From Leptolyngbya sp. BC1307 (lineage in GTDB: Bacteria; Cyanobacteriota; Cyanobacteriia; Phormidesmidales; Phormidesmidaceae): DNA of 64,000 bases. Location: positions 124,001 through 188,000 of the forward strand of contig NZ_NRTA01000004.1 of assembly GCF_002286735.1 (NCBI RefSeq), given 5' to 3'. The notes under the pieces were generated by a model. That model had not been told where the DNA came from, searched no databases, and was given only the letters and a program-made list of their open reading frames with translations. The translations under genes were made by a program, and so were the position numbers. This document shows, one piece after another, positions 42,626-51,255 of the stretch (its first letter is position 1; each line of letters begins with the position of its first letter).

Positions 42626-42642
42626 TGCAAGTAGTGCTTGCA
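42626..42642. promoter_or_regulatory. 17-bp palindromic operator candidate 2 (desC/tetR spacer)
   Basis: TGCAAGTAGTGCTTGCA: perfect arms TGCAAG and CTTGCA around a 5-base centre. It lies 82 bp before the regulator's start. Together with candidate 1 it gives the consensus TGCAAGTANNGCTTRCA. Confidence 0.7.
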
Positions 42643-42723
42643 AATTTATGCCCAATGATTGCTTGCCGCCAAAGCAAATCGTTTTCGTTTGACTTTTGCA
42701 GGTGAATTTGTTTCCTAAGAGAG

Positions 42724-43929
42724 ATGGCCCCGGAGATGGCTGAGAGAAAACTATCAAGTCGAAAAAGGATTGTGCGCGCTGCCCTGACGTTGTTTTCACT
42801 GCAAGGCATTACCGCGACCACAACCAAGCAAATTGCTGAGCGAGCCAGAGTAAATGAGGTGACGCTATTTCGGCAGTTTGGCAGCAAACAAGGCTTGCTT
42901 TTGGCCGTGCTACAAGAAGCGCCCTTTCTAGAGGAAATGCGAGCAGCACTGACTGAAATTGCTGGCGCTAATCAGCCGCTATTAGCCTATGGGGCTTCGG
43001 GGCTAGAGCTGCTAGGCAATGTGCCAGAGCTAGTGCGATCGCTCATTGGTGAAGCCGGTCAGCTGCCGACCGAAACCCGGCAAGCCTTAGGGCAAGCTCT
43101 CTATCAGGCCAATCAGCAAACCGTGGGCTACCTGCGCGGGGCAAAAATGAGCTGGCCCGGTTTGTCAGTAGAGGCAGCAGCCAGCCTGTTGAACACGCTG
43201 ATTGTAGGCCATGCCGTGATGACGTTTAGCAGCGACCAGCAGGGATTGTGGCAAAGTCAGGCAGATTTTTTGGCGGCAGTTGATATATTGCTTGCGACTG
43301 GTCGGACCGCAGTAGACAGTAGGGCCGTAGACAGTAGTTCGGAGGTAGCGCCCGTGGCAGACCTGCCTGCGGAAACGGTGCGATCGCTTTTTCAAAAGGC
43401 TAAAAAACAGGACGCTCAGACCTATGCACTGGTATACGTCCTATTTGGCGCAGGGCTGCGGGTAGAAGAAGTGGCGGGTTTATGGCGATCGCATTCCCTC
43501 AGCGGCAAAACCCAGCATCTGCTCACCCTGGTTGGCGACAAGCCGCGACAGGTTCCCCTCAACCGCTGGATTATGGGCCAACGCTATGGCACCTACCTGC
43601 GCAACCCGCTCACCCAATGGCTCAAAACCCGCCAAGATGACCAGCCCGAAGTTTTCATCGGCAAAGACGGTCAGCCTCTGAGCGCCGCCGAAATCACTGC
43701 GCTATGGGCAGAAATCGCCGTAGACAGTACTATCCTCACCGGCGCACCCGTTGATCCCTTTCAGGCGCGACAAACCTGGTGCATAGAGCTACTGATGAAA
43801 GGCATCAGCCTAGAGAGCCTGAGCCTATTGGCGGGCTCAAGTCTGGAGGCGCTAGCGGTCTATGACCATCGGGCTAAAGAGAAAGCTGCGCTAGAGCAGG
43901 CGCTAGCCATCGATCAAAAAAACAATTAA
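42724..43929 (+). CDS. TetR-family regulator fused to a degenerate tyrosine-recombinase domain
   Basis: 401 residues. The TetR helix-turn-helix spans residues 10-60 (RIVRAALTLFSLQGITATTT, VTLFRQFGSKQGLL) and the TetR ligand/dimer region about 70-195. After a Ser/Val linker, residues 214-385 look like a phage-integrase catalytic domain: FGAGLRVEEVAGL carries the box I Arg (Arg246), GDKPRQVPL the strand Lys (Lys273), PFQARQTWC the box II Arg (Arg349), and LAVYDH the Tyr (Tyr380). Both catalytic-site His positions are changed (Phe346 and Gly371), so recombination activity is doubtful and the domain may serve DNA binding or assembly. It is divergent from desC. SnoaL-like and membrane-protein genes follow. 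Confidence 0.85.
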   Translation: MAPEMAERKLSSRKRIVRAALTLFSLQGITATTTKQIAERARVNEVTLFRQFGSKQGLLLAVLQEAPFLEEMRAALTEIAGANQPLLAYGASGLELLGNVPELVRSLIGEAGQLPTETRQALGQALYQANQQTVGYLRGAKMSWPGLSVEAAASLLNTLIVGHAVMTFSSDQQGLWQSQADFLAAVDILLATGRTAVDSRAVDSSSEVAPVADLPAETVRSLFQKAKKQDAQTYALVYVLFGAGLRVEEVAGLWRSHSLSGKTQHLLTLVGDKPRQVPLNRWIMGQRYGTYLRNPLTQWLKTRQDDQPEVFIGKDGQPLSAAEITALWAEIAVDSTILTGAPVDPFQARQTWCIELLMKGISLESLSLLAGSSLEALAVYDHRAKEKAALEQALAIDQKNN

Positions 43930-43972
43930 CCTAAAAATCTATGACTCCTTTGGGTAGCAGGGTGGCAAATCT

Positions 43973-44416
43973 GTGACAGCAGCAAGTGAGACAGTGCGGG
44001 CCATGTACGCCGCCATCAATCAGCGCGATCTAGACCAGGCCATGACCTATGTAGACGAAGACTGCGTCTACCAAGATCTCAACTTTCCTCGGGCGTTTGA
44101 GGGAAAGCAAGGGGTGCGATCGCTCTTTGAAGACTCGATCAACAACGTGCCAGACGACTTCAAATTTGTAATTGACGACATCACAACCGGCGATGACCAT
44201 GCCGTCGGCATTACCTGGCACGTTGAGCTAGACGGTGTGCCGTTCCCTAACACGCGGGGGGCCAGCTTTTATCGGGTATCTCCTAGCTCTGGCCTGCTGA
44301 TATTTGGGCGAGATGTGGTTGAGTCGCCCGTAAAGCTCGGCAAGGTAGCCTTCACCATCATTCGAGCAGTCACCCCCCTGGCCCGGCGATTTCTTAAAGT
44401 CAGCGCAGACTCTTAA
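43973..44416 (+). CDS. SnoaL-like/NTF2-fold protein
   Basis: 147 residues with the cone-shaped NTF2 fold of polyketide cyclases and ketosteroid isomerases. Recognisable segments are VRAMYAAINQRDLDQAMTYVDEDC, FEGKQGVRSLFEDSI, and HAVGITWHVELDG, with GASFYRV after it. The 45-residue C-terminal extension (VKLGKVAFTIIRAVTPLARRF) is amphipathic and could touch a membrane. The start is GTG 43973, 44 bp after the regulator gene, so they may be cotranscribed. Substrate unknown; many cyanobacterial members act as stress-related small-molecule binders. Confidence 0.8.
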   Translation: MTAASETVRAMYAAINQRDLDQAMTYVDEDCVYQDLNFPRAFEGKQGVRSLFEDSINNVPDDFKFVIDDITTGDDHAVGITWHVELDGVPFPNTRGASFYRVSPSSGLLIFGRDVVESPVKLGKVAFTIIRAVTPLARRFLKVSADS

Positions 44417-44438
44417 GTAAAGCCACAAGTAAAGCCAC
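44415..44438. repeat. 12-bp perfect tandem duplication
   Basis: AAGTAAAGCCAC occurs twice (44415-44426, 44427-44438), starting on the stop codon of the SnoaL-like gene and ending 10 bp before the next ATG. Confidence 0.8.
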
Positions 44439-44448
44439 CATCAGCAAC

Positions 44449-45213
44449 ATGTCTGAGATTATTCAAGAGATAGAAAAAACAGCCCAGCAACAGGACTCTG
44501 CCACAGCCAAACGCAATCGGCGGCTCTCCCAGCTTTTGTGGGGTCTGGTGGTGCTGTATGTAGCGGTGCTTCTACTGTCGCCACCCGATCAGCTACTGCC
44601 AGGAGAACCGATTTGGGCAATCAAACCAGACACCCTGACAGAAGTGCTGTCGGAGTCTCTCAATTTTTTCTTTGTACTGCCTATCTTAGGCAAGCTATTA
44701 AACACCTCCGCGCCTGTTGTTCATCCAGCCGCCGAAGCCTTTTTTAACTTTTCAGAAGCGTGGATCTTTATGTTTTTACCGCTAATGTTGTTAGATCGGC
44801 GCGGACAAAACCTGCCTCGGGGGGCGCTTTGGGGTGCAGCCATGTTTCTCACCAATGTGTTTTTAATGCCGTACATGGCGCAGCGGTTGAGGCAGCCTGC
44901 GGTAACTGATCAACCAATGCCTGAGAAGGGCTGGTTAGCTCGCAGTTTTGGGCTGGTTGGAGGGATAGTTGGGCTAGGGGCGATCGCCTGGCTGTGCCTG
45001 GCTCGTCCCGAATTTGGCTCATTAGCCGACCGAGGGCTCTATTTTTGGCAAAAGCTGGCGACCGACCGGGTGACGATTGCCTTCTGCGTAGACCTGCTGC
45101 TGTTTTGGATATTTCAGATCTGGCTGATGGGAGAAATAATCCCTAAAGACAGCAAAGAACACTCTCTTCGATGGGTTCCTTTTTGGGGTCTGGCAGTCTG
45201 GCTGCTAATTTGA
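44449..45213 (+). CDS. Integral membrane protein of unknown function
   Basis: 254 residues with about six hydrophobic helices: LLWGLVVLYVAVLLLSP (residues 25-43), FFFVLPILGKLL (about 72-84), WIFMFLPLMLLD (about 102-113), LWGAAMFLTNVFLMPYM (about 123-140), LVGGIVGLGAIAWLCL (about 166-182), FCVDLLLFWIFQIWLM (about 205-220), and a last segment at the C-terminus. The N-terminal 25 residues are charged and cytoplasmic. The recognisable part resembles uncharacterised cyanobacterial membrane proteins; no catalytic motif is visible. It is third in a row after the TetR-recombinase and SnoaL-like genes, so the three may act together. Confidence 0.78.
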   Translation: MSEIIQEIEKTAQQQDSATAKRNRRLSQLLWGLVVLYVAVLLLSPPDQLLPGEPIWAIKPDTLTEVLSESLNFFFVLPILGKLLNTSAPVVHPAAEAFFNFSEAWIFMFLPLMLLDRRGQNLPRGALWGAAMFLTNVFLMPYMAQRLRQPAVTDQPMPEKGWLARSFGLVGGIVGLGAIAWLCLARPEFGSLADRGLYFWQKLATDRVTIAFCVDLLLFWIFQIWLMGEIIPKDSKEHSLRWVPFWGLAVWLLI

Positions 45214-45309
45214 GCTTCTGGCAATTTTGAGACAGCTGTCACCTGAGACCATCGCTATTTTGGCTGCAATAGGCACTCAAGCTGGGCGAGCTGCTGCTGT
45301 AATAAATAT

Positions 45310-45693
45310 GGCTCTTCAGGAGTTGCCGTGAAGCGCCACTAAATTTAGTGTCGAGTTGAGTTGAAGGATTATGGGAGAATTAGAGGCGACGTATTGCGGC
45401 AGAGTTCAATGAAAAACTCAATAGAGATCCCGCTAGATTTACCAGATGTGCGAGTATTAGCGGTCGATAAAATGGATCAAGGTGATTAGCTGATCCGCTT
45501 AGAGAGCACTTTAGAAGGGACGGCCTGTCGTCAATGTGGCCGTCAGATCACTCAATTTCATGGATTTGACAGTGCGCTCCGTCTGCGGCACTTGCCGCTG
45601 TTTGAAGTGCCCGTGTTCGTTGAATTTCGACCTAAGCGCTACCGCTGTGGAGACTGTGAGGGTCATCCTATGACGACTCAGCAACTCAGCTGG
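45310..45693 (+). mobile_element. Remnant of an ISL3-family insertion sequence (5' end only)
   Basis: GGCTCTTCA at 45310 matches the typical terminal sequence of ISL3 elements. From ATG 45409 a frame reads the transposase N-terminus (IPLDLPDVRVLAVDK), interrupted by TAG at 45487-45489, then continues with the ISL3 zinc-binding domain: CRQCGRQITQFHGFDSALRL, FEVPVFVEFRPKRYRCGDCE. Homology stops after TTQQLSW near 45693, where unrelated sequence and a terminator hairpin begin. About three-quarters of the transposase and the right end are lost. Confidence 0.82.
45337..45350. promoter_or_regulatory. 14-bp perfect palindrome inside the ISL3 remnant
   Basis: CACTAAATTTAGTG, about 60 bp before the transposase ATG. 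It may be a leftover regulatory site of the element. Confidence 0.5.
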
Positions 45694-45717
45694 GCGGGGT
45701 TCAAATGGGTTAAAAAC

Positions 45718-45762
45718 GGGGTAACACTTTAGGCTTTAAGAATCGGCCTAAAGTGTTACCCG
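45718..45762. terminator. Strong hairpin between ISL3 remnant and katG
   Basis: GGGTAACACTTTAGGC (45719-45734) pairs perfectly with GCCTAAAGTGTTACCC (45746-45761), 16 bp with an 11-base loop. It lies 31 bp beyond the katG stop (minus strand) and downstream of the IS remnant. The T-run is weak on both sides, so rho-independent action is likely but not certain. Confidence 0.7.
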
Positions 45763-45792
45763 CTTTTGAACTATCTCTCTTTAACTGGTCCG

Positions 45793-48096
45793 TTAAGCGC
45801 GAACGTCGAAGCGATCCAGCATCATCACCTTGTTCCAGGCCGCGACGAAGTCTTTGACCATCCGCTCGTGACCGTCATCAGCGCCGTAGACTTCAGCCAC
45901 CTGACGAAGCTCCGCGTTCGAACCGAAGATGAGATCGCATCGGGTCGCGGTGAACTTTGTTTCGCCCGTTTGGCGATCGCAGATGTTAAAGAGCATCTCG
46001 CGATTGTCAACCGGCTTCCACTCGTAGTCCATACTGGTCAGAACACGGAAAAAGTCGTTGGTCAAAACGCCGGGCCGATCAGTGAAGATACCGTGCTTTG
46101 AATGGTCATAGTTCTGGTCGAGGGCGCGAAGTCCGCCGACAAGAACCGTCCATTCGGGCGCGGTTAGCGTGAGGAGTTGCGCCCGATCAAGGAAGATGCG
46201 CTCCGCCTTCACCTTGTAGCCAACCGCCTCGTTGTGATAATTGCGGAAACCGTCCGAGACCGGCTTTAGCCATTCAAAGCTTTCAACATCTGTCAACTCC
46301 TGAGTCGTATCCATCCGTCCCGGCGTGAAGGGGACGGCAACGGAAAGCCCAGCATCTTGCGCAGCCTTCTCGACCGCAGCGCAGCCGCCGAGGACGATGA
46401 GATCCGCCATCGAGATTTTTTTGCCCGACTGAGCGCCGTTAAAGTCCGCTTGAATTCGCTCCAGAATCGATAGAACCTCACCCAGTTCCTGCGGGCGGTT
46501 CATCTCCCAGTCTTTCTGGGGATCCAGGCGAACCCGCGCCCCATTTGCGCCGCCGCGCTTGTCGGAATTGCGGTAGTTCGACGCCGATGCCCAAGCGGCT
46601 GATACCAGCGCCGAAACAGAAAGCCCACCGGCCAAAATATTGGCCAAAATATTGGCCTTCAGAGACTTGATATCGGCGTCGTCAACAACGTCATGGTCAA
46701 GCGCCGGAATCGGATCTTGCCAGGGCAGATCTTCCTCTGCAACCTCCGGGCCAAGATAGCGCGTTTTCGGACCCATATCCCGATGGGTCAGCTTATACCA
46801 GGCACGCGCGAACGCATCGCCGAAGTAATCGAAGTCATTTAGAAAGCGCTGACAGACCTCGTGATAGGCCGGATCGACCTTCAATGCAATATCCGAAGTC
46901 ATCATCATTAGCGCTTGCTCAACGCCAGGCTGGTGAGCGTCTGGCGTCTTCGGCGCGTCAGGATTGCTCGGCGTCCACTGAATGGCACCGGCTGGGCTCT
47001 TGGTCTGCTCCCAGTCGTACTTAAAAAGATTTATCAGGTAGCTGTTGTCCCACTGGGTCGGGTTTGGCGTCCAGGACCCTTCAATTCCGTTCGTCATCGT
47101 ATATTCGGCAAACCCGGTGCCTTCAGGGTTTTGCCACCCCATGCCCATAGCCTGAATCGGTGCACCCTCTGGCGCTGGACCGATCTGATCTGGCGCGACC
47201 ATGCCGTGACTTTTACCAAAGGCATGACCGCCTGCGATCAGCGCAACAGTTTCCTCATCATTCATAGCCATCCGCGCAAAAGTCTCGCGAATGTCTCGCG
47301 CCGAGCCATGGGGGTCGCCTTCTCCGTTTGGCCCCTCCGGGTTAACGTAAATCAGCGCTTGGTGCGAAGCCGCTAGCGGATTTTCGAGGTCGTAATAGTC
47401 CTCGTCCGGCTTCCCGACCCAGCGAATATCGCGAGTGACCATCTCATCAGGATGACCGGACAGTTCCTTGTGGTGTTCCTTAACATCGTCAGCCGGATCG
47501 CCGTTCCAGAACTCGGATCCCCAATAGGTAGCGCGATCCGCCTCCCAAGCATCAATGCGACCGCCGCCAAAGCCGAAGGTCTTGAAGCCCATGATCTCAA
47601 GCGCGCAGTTGCCAGTGAGTACCATCAGGTCGGCCCAGCTCAGTGCCGCGCCGTATTTCTGCTTGATTGGCCAGAGTAGCCGGCGTGATTTATCGGTATT
47701 CCCGTTATCCCACCACGAATTGATTGGGGCGAAACGTTGCATGCCCTGACCTGCTCCGCCACGACCGTCCGCAATCCGGTAGGTGCCGGCGGCGTGCCAC
47801 GCCATGCGAACCATCTGAGGCCCATAGTTGCCATAGTCGGCTGGCCACCAGTCCTTTGAATCCGTCAGCAGCGCTTTGATGTCGCGCTTCAACTGCTCGA
47901 AGTCAATCTTCCCGAAGGCTTCCTGGCTATCGAAATCTCGCAGCGGGTTGGCCTGGGGCGAATTTTGGTGAAGCAGCTCGACCTGAAGCCGGTTCGGCCA
48001 CCAATCATCAGTTTGCGGCTTGGAGCCGAGCGCGCCGCCAACGCGGGTTCCCCGAAAGGGACATTGCGCAGAAGAGGTGGAAGGGGTGTTATTCAT
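45793..48096 (-). CDS. katG: Catalase-peroxidase
   Basis: Bifunctional heme enzyme that removes hydrogen peroxide. The 767-residue protein has two peroxidase-like halves. The active N-half shows the distal triad in [12 protein letters not shown], whose Trp joins the Met-Tyr-Trp adduct with the Tyr of [15 protein letters not shown], and the proximal His in [10 protein letters not shown]. The C-half (from about residue 450) is the usual heme-free copy. An in-frame 12-bp duplication at 46631-46654 gives the repeat ANILANIL in the C-half linker region, absent from typical KatG. It is flanked by decayed ISL3 and IS630 elements, suggesting mobile acquisition or an insertion-prone site. A terminator-like hairpin follows the gene. 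Confidence 0.97.
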   Translation of the reverse strand: MNNTPSTSSAQCPFRGTRVGGALGSKPQTDDWWPNRLQVELLHQNSPQANPLRDFDSQEAFGKIDFEQLKRDIKALLTDSKDWWPADYGNYGPQMVRMAWHAAGTYRIADGRGGAGQGMQRFAPINSWWDNGNTDKSRRLLWPIKQKYGAALSWADLMVLTGNCALEIMGFKTFGFGGGRIDAWEADRATYWGSEFWNGDPADDVKEHHKELSGHPDEMVTRDIRWVGKPDEDYYDLENPLAASHQALIYVNPEGPNGEGDPHGSARDIRETFARMAMNDEETVALIAGGHAFGKSHGMVAPDQIGPAPEGAPIQAMGMGWQNPEGTGFAEYTMTNGIEGSWTPNPTQWDNSYLINLFKYDWEQTKSPAGAIQWTPSNPDAPKTPDAHQPGVEQALMMMTSDIALKVDPAYHEVCQRFLNDFDYFGDAFARAWYKLTHRDMGPKTRYLGPEVAEEDLPWQDPIPALDHDVVDDADIKSLKANILANILAGGLSVSALVSAAWASASNYRNSDKRGGANGARVRLDPQKDWEMNRPQELGEVLSILERIQADFNGAQSGKKISMADLIVLGGCAAVEKAAQDAGLSVAVPFTPGRMDTTQELTDVESFEWLKPVSDGFRNYHNEAVGYKVKAERIFLDRAQLLTLTAPEWTVLVGGLRALDQNYDHSKHGIFTDRPGVLTNDFFRVLTSMDYEWKPVDNREMLFNICDRQTGETKFTATRCDLIFGSNAELRQVAEVYGADDGHERMVKDFVAAWNKVMMLDRFDVRA

Positions 48097-48132
48097 TCAG
48101 TCCAATCTTTTTTGATAGTTTTTGTTCGTCAA

Positions 48133-48186
48133 GCTGTTTGCCGAGCTGTAGCTGTTTGCCGAGCTGTAGCTGTTTGCCGAGCTGTA
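48133..48186. repeat. 18-bp perfect tandem repeat upstream of katG (three copies)
   Basis: GCTGTTTGCCGAGCTGTA at 48133, 48151 and 48169, starting 37 bp before the katG start codon, thus in its promoter or leader. Copy number could affect expression. Confidence 0.9.
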
Positions 48187-48441
48187 TGGAGCGTCGCCAT
48201 TCGCAGCGGTCTGAACGGCGAGTGCCTTTATAGCTAGAGTCTCTAGCAAGCGCTAAATGAGCTGCCGTTTGCTGAGGGCATTCTTTAAGGCATGTCTATC
48301 GTTTGCGGTTCGTCATGAGAATGTCTTCTGGGAGTGATTCAAACTGGAAGCGACTTATATCTCCACAGCGCATTATAGGGCGTGGCTCAGGTGAGGGTGT
48401 ATACTTTCGGTTCAATAAAGTCGTCTACCAGCAGGGCGATA

Positions 48442-48505
48442 AGTTGAGCGTTTCCCAGTTCGTCAAAGTGTTCAGTTGAGCGTTTCCCAGTTCGTCAAAG
48501 TGTTC
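48442..48505. repeat. 32-bp perfect tandem duplication in the IS630 remnant
   Basis: The 32 bases at 48442-48473 (starting AGTTGAGCGTTTCCCAG) are repeated exactly at 48474-48505. Confidence 0.88.
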
Positions 48506-48553
48506 AATCGTCTTGTCCAGGTAATGCTTCAATCATGATCAGGACTCCTCTAT

Positions 48554-48583
48554 CTTGTTCAAGTTAGGCTTGTTCAAGTTAGG
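48554..48583. repeat. 15-bp perfect tandem duplication in the IS630 remnant
   Basis: CTTGTTCAAGTTAGG occurs at 48554-48568 and again at 48569-48583. Confidence 0.88.
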
Positions 48584-48982
48584 AAAGTAAGGGCGCAGGA
48601 ATAGGAGTTCGCACTCTGCTTGCTCAATTCAGTTCTCAAATCCGAGCAGACTTGTGAAAGCTAGCGTTGTCCATCACAACTATTTATTCTGGCTTCAGAG
48701 CAGAGACGAGTATCTGTTTTACCCGAGCTTCGGTGAGCAGCGTGTTGCCATCGCCCTTGAACGTCATCAGTGCGACAATCTCTTCGGCCCAATTTGGCTG
48801 CCCAGAGCTGACAAATTCACCTAGACAGCGCCGCAAGTCTCCTACAAGCGGTCTAAGTGCTCACCCATGGATTTTCGCGACTGTGATAACGAACGTAGCC
48901 AAAGATACCACCTCTTCCCGTAAAAAGCATTACAAAATTACGATGAGCAAAGCAAAATCTGCGTGTAGAGACCGATAAAGTC

Positions 48983-50263
48983 ATGACACTATTTAGCAAG
49001 CCGCCCGCCATCGAAAAATCTGCGAGTGAAGATTATCCGCTCAGCGCTGTTCCTCTATCTGATCGCAAGCCGTTTTGGTCGCTCTCTCTACTGCTAATGG
49101 GCTTTGCCCTCACCTCGACGACGCTGTTTGCTGGGGGAGCTATCGGCCCATCTTTTAGCTTTCCGCAGATTATCGCCATCATCCTCATAGGCAACCTGAT
49201 CTTAGGCGGGTATTGCGCTGCGCTAGGCTATATCGCCGCTAAAAGCGGACTGTCAACGGTGCTGATGGCTCGCTTCAGCTTTGGCAATGTCGGCTCCCGC
49301 TGGGTGGACTTTATCTTAGGGTTTACGCAAATTGGCTGGTATGCCTTTACTACAGCAGTTATTGTGCAGGTGCTGCTAGAGCTGATGGGCGTACCTAGCA
49401 CGGGGCTGCCTTACATACTGCTGGTATTTTTCTTTAACTATGCCTTTTGCGCAACGGCCTATATTGGCTACCGGGCGATTGACTGGCTCAGTCGTTTGGC
49501 AGTACCGGCGATGCTAATTTTAGTAGCGGTGAGTTTGGCGCTGGCCTTTAGAGACTATGGCGGAGCGACGATTCCCCAGCCGACAGGAGAGCTAAGTATG
49601 AGCGCTGCGCTGGCGGTGGTGATCGGCACCTTTATTTCGGGGGGCACTCAGGCGACTAACTGGAGTCGGTTTGCCGATACGGGTAAGAATGCGGTTGTAT
49701 CTACGCTAAGCGCATTTATGTTGGTAAACGGCATTCTGGTCTTTGCGGGCGCGTTTTGTACGCTGGTCTACGGCTCGGAAGATCTGATTAAGGCGATGGC
49801 CACTCAGGGAATTTTGGCGGGCGGCGTGATTTTGCTCGTGCTCAACGTGTGGACAACGCAGGATAATACCATCTACGCCTTTTCGGTCGCAGGGGCCAAC
49901 ATGTTTCGTACCCATAAGCGCCATGCCTTTGTGCTGGGCGGGGCAACCCTGGCGCTGATTCTCACGCTGTCGGGTATTTACGATCTGCTGCCGACCTATC
50001 TGATCTTTTTGGGCACAGTCATTCCTCCGGTCGGCGGCATTATTATGGTTGACTTTTGGCTGCGTCATCTGGGGCGCTTCCCTCGTCTGTCAGCCCGCAT
50101 CCCAGCGTTTAACTGGGCCGGTGTGATTGCTTACGTGATTAGCTCTGTGATTGCTTACACGACGGGCAATGCGGGTATCGGCATTGGGCCAGTGAATGGG
50201 ATTGTCACGGCAGCTATTCTCTATGCCATTCTCTATCGTGTGATTCCCCAGCCTATTCGCTAA
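48983..50263 (+). CDS. codB: NCS1-family nucleobase permease (CodB-like cytosine permease)
   Basis: Proton- or sodium-coupled uptake of cytosine or a related base. The 426-residue protein has twelve hydrophobic helices. The N-terminal region VPLSDRKPFWSLSLLLMGFA, then FAGGAIGPSFSF and GYIAAKSGLSTVLMARFSFG, are typical of CodB; SGGTQATNWSRFADTGK and WTTQDNTIYAFSVAGANM are its later conserved loops. No cytosine deaminase (codA) lies next to it, so the substrate is not fixed. The ATG at 48983 follows the IS630 remnant, and its promoter must lie in or near that remnant. Confidence 0.88.
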   Translation: MTLFSKPPAIEKSASEDYPLSAVPLSDRKPFWSLSLLLMGFALTSTTLFAGGAIGPSFSFPQIIAIILIGNLILGGYCAALGYIAAKSGLSTVLMARFSFGNVGSRWVDFILGFTQIGWYAFTTAVIVQVLLELMGVPSTGLPYILLVFFFNYAFCATAYIGYRAIDWLSRLAVPAMLILVAVSLALAFRDYGGATIPQPTGELSMSAALAVVIGTFISGGTQATNWSRFADTGKNAVVSTLSAFMLVNGILVFAGAFCTLVYGSEDLIKAMATQGILAGGVILLVLNVWTTQDNTIYAFSVAGANMFRTHKRHAFVLGGATLALILTLSGIYDLLPTYLIFLGTVIPPVGGIIMVDFWLRHLGRFPRLSARIPAFNWAGVIAYVISSVIAYTTGNAGIGIGPVNGIVTAAILYAILYRVIPQPIR

Positions 50264-50278
50264 CCTGTTTGCTAAAAA

Positions 50279-50297
50279 CACGGTGTTTAGCACCGTA
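50279..50297 (-). terminator. Rho-independent terminator candidate for the DUF2993 gene
   Basis: On the minus strand ACGGTG-CTAAA-CACCGT forms a 6-bp stem and is followed by GTTTTTAG. It lies 15 bp beyond the DUF2993 stop. The hairpin appears to have arisen by a rough duplication of the gene's last 25 bp, since TGTTTAGCACCGTATAGAAAA repeats TGTTTAGCGCCGCATAGAAAA in slightly changed form (each shown as a 21-base region at about 50284-50304 and 50309-50329). Confidence 0.6.
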
Positions 50298-50311
50298 TAG
50301 AAAAAACATGT

Positions 50312-51046
50312 TTAGCGCCGCATAGAAAAGCTGCTAGGGTCACCTACCACTTCTAAACCGATGGTTTCGCCTGTCACCATCACAGAAGTAATTTCTACTT
50401 GAATCGGCAAGTTTTTCAGATCGGCTAGCGGATTGATGGTATCGGACAGGCGACGGGCGGCGATCGCACTCACATCTATCCCGGCTGCACTCACATTTGT
50501 AACATTAAAAATTAGCTGAGTGCCCTGCCCGGCTAGCTGCCCAGTGACCGCGACGGTTATCCCTGGCGGAACGACAAAATCACCGAGCTGAGGCCGCACC
50601 CGGATCGTTGCTTGATCGGGCGATTGCAGAATAATCTCGGCTTCGTTAACGTTGCGATTGGCCTCCAAAAAATCAGCGAGGTCTTCAGTTCTAATCACAG
50701 CTGTCAGCCGCGCCCCGCCGACTTCAGAGAGCCGCTCTGCTTTGCGGTCATACACCACTTCGCTGAGGTCTAGCGCCAGTCGTTCGATCACAGGCGCACC
50801 CTCAGGCCGAACGCGATTGCCAACTGCCACCACGCTTTCAGCGCTACCTGCCCCAACTCGTAGCCCTTCAATTTTGACATCGTAGCTGTCGGCTGGCCCC
50901 ACATATTTAGGCAGCTCTCGCTCAATGCCCTGCTCTACCAAATTCGTTGGGCTACAGCTAGCCAACAGCAGACCGGTCATCCCGGCCCCAACCAAAGCAG
51001 ACTGGCCTAGCTTTTGCCACCATTTTGCCTGAAGTGCGATCGCCAC
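50312..51046 (-). CDS. DUF2993 (LmeA-type phospholipid-binding) lipoprotein
   Basis: 244 residues from GTG 51046. A signal peptide with lipobox LLASC (VGAGMTGLLLASCSPTN) makes it a probable lipoprotein. The mature protein begins LVEQGIERELPKYVGPADS and continues with long beta strands typical of DUF2993: YDVKIEGLRVG, RLALDLSEVVYD, LTAVIRTEDLADFLEAN, TVAVTGQLAGQGTQLIFNV. Family members fold like lipid-transfer tubes; cyanobacteria carry several copies. A role in moving lipids between membranes is inference. It converges with the CodB-like gene. Confidence 0.85.
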   Translation of the reverse strand: MAIALQAKWWQKLGQSALVGAGMTGLLLASCSPTNLVEQGIERELPKYVGPADSYDVKIEGLRVGAGSAESVVAVGNRVRPEGAPVIERLALDLSEVVYDRKAERLSEVGGARLTAVIRTEDLADFLEANRNVNEAEIILQSPDQATIRVRPQLGDFVVPPGITVAVTGQLAGQGTQLIFNVTNVSAAGIDVSAIAARRLSDTINPLADLKNLPIQVEITSVMVTGETIGLEVVGDPSSFSMRR

Positions 51047-51255
51047 GATATTCCTCCGAATACAGACTGTTCTCTGCTGATGTGTAGCCGGCAGGCTAAC
51101 TGGCTATAAGCTACCCTCAAATCAACTACTTTCAATCTATTAGTCACTAAACTATTAGCGACAGGCCGCTCACGGCTGTCAAACCGTTACAAAAGTATAG
51201 AGCGTCTTAAGCTAAGCCCATCCATTGGCTGCGCTCTGTCTCGCTCGCGTTCTGG

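Larger units (their letters stand above)
48430..48860 (-). mobile_element. Decayed IS630-family transposase
   Basis: On the minus strand the sequence reads from 48767 downward MTFKGDGNTLLTEARVKQIL, then VSALKPE, a stop, and IVVMDNASFHKSARI (48680-48636), the DDE-region signature of IS630 transposases. Further stops and shifts follow, then PNLNKIEE, the remains of the SPDLNPIE motif, and duplicated short segments. No intact frame and no terminal repeats were found. Confidence 0.78.

Noticed and set aside
45409-45732. Functional ISL3 transposase or a regulator encoded by it
   Set aside because: There is an in-frame TAG at 45487, and homology ends after about 95 codons; only the zinc-binding head remains.
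48667-48978. 103-codon plus-strand frame before the CodB-like gene
   Set aside because: It is the reverse complement of an IS630 transposase remnant, whose VVMDNASFH signature is on the minus strand.
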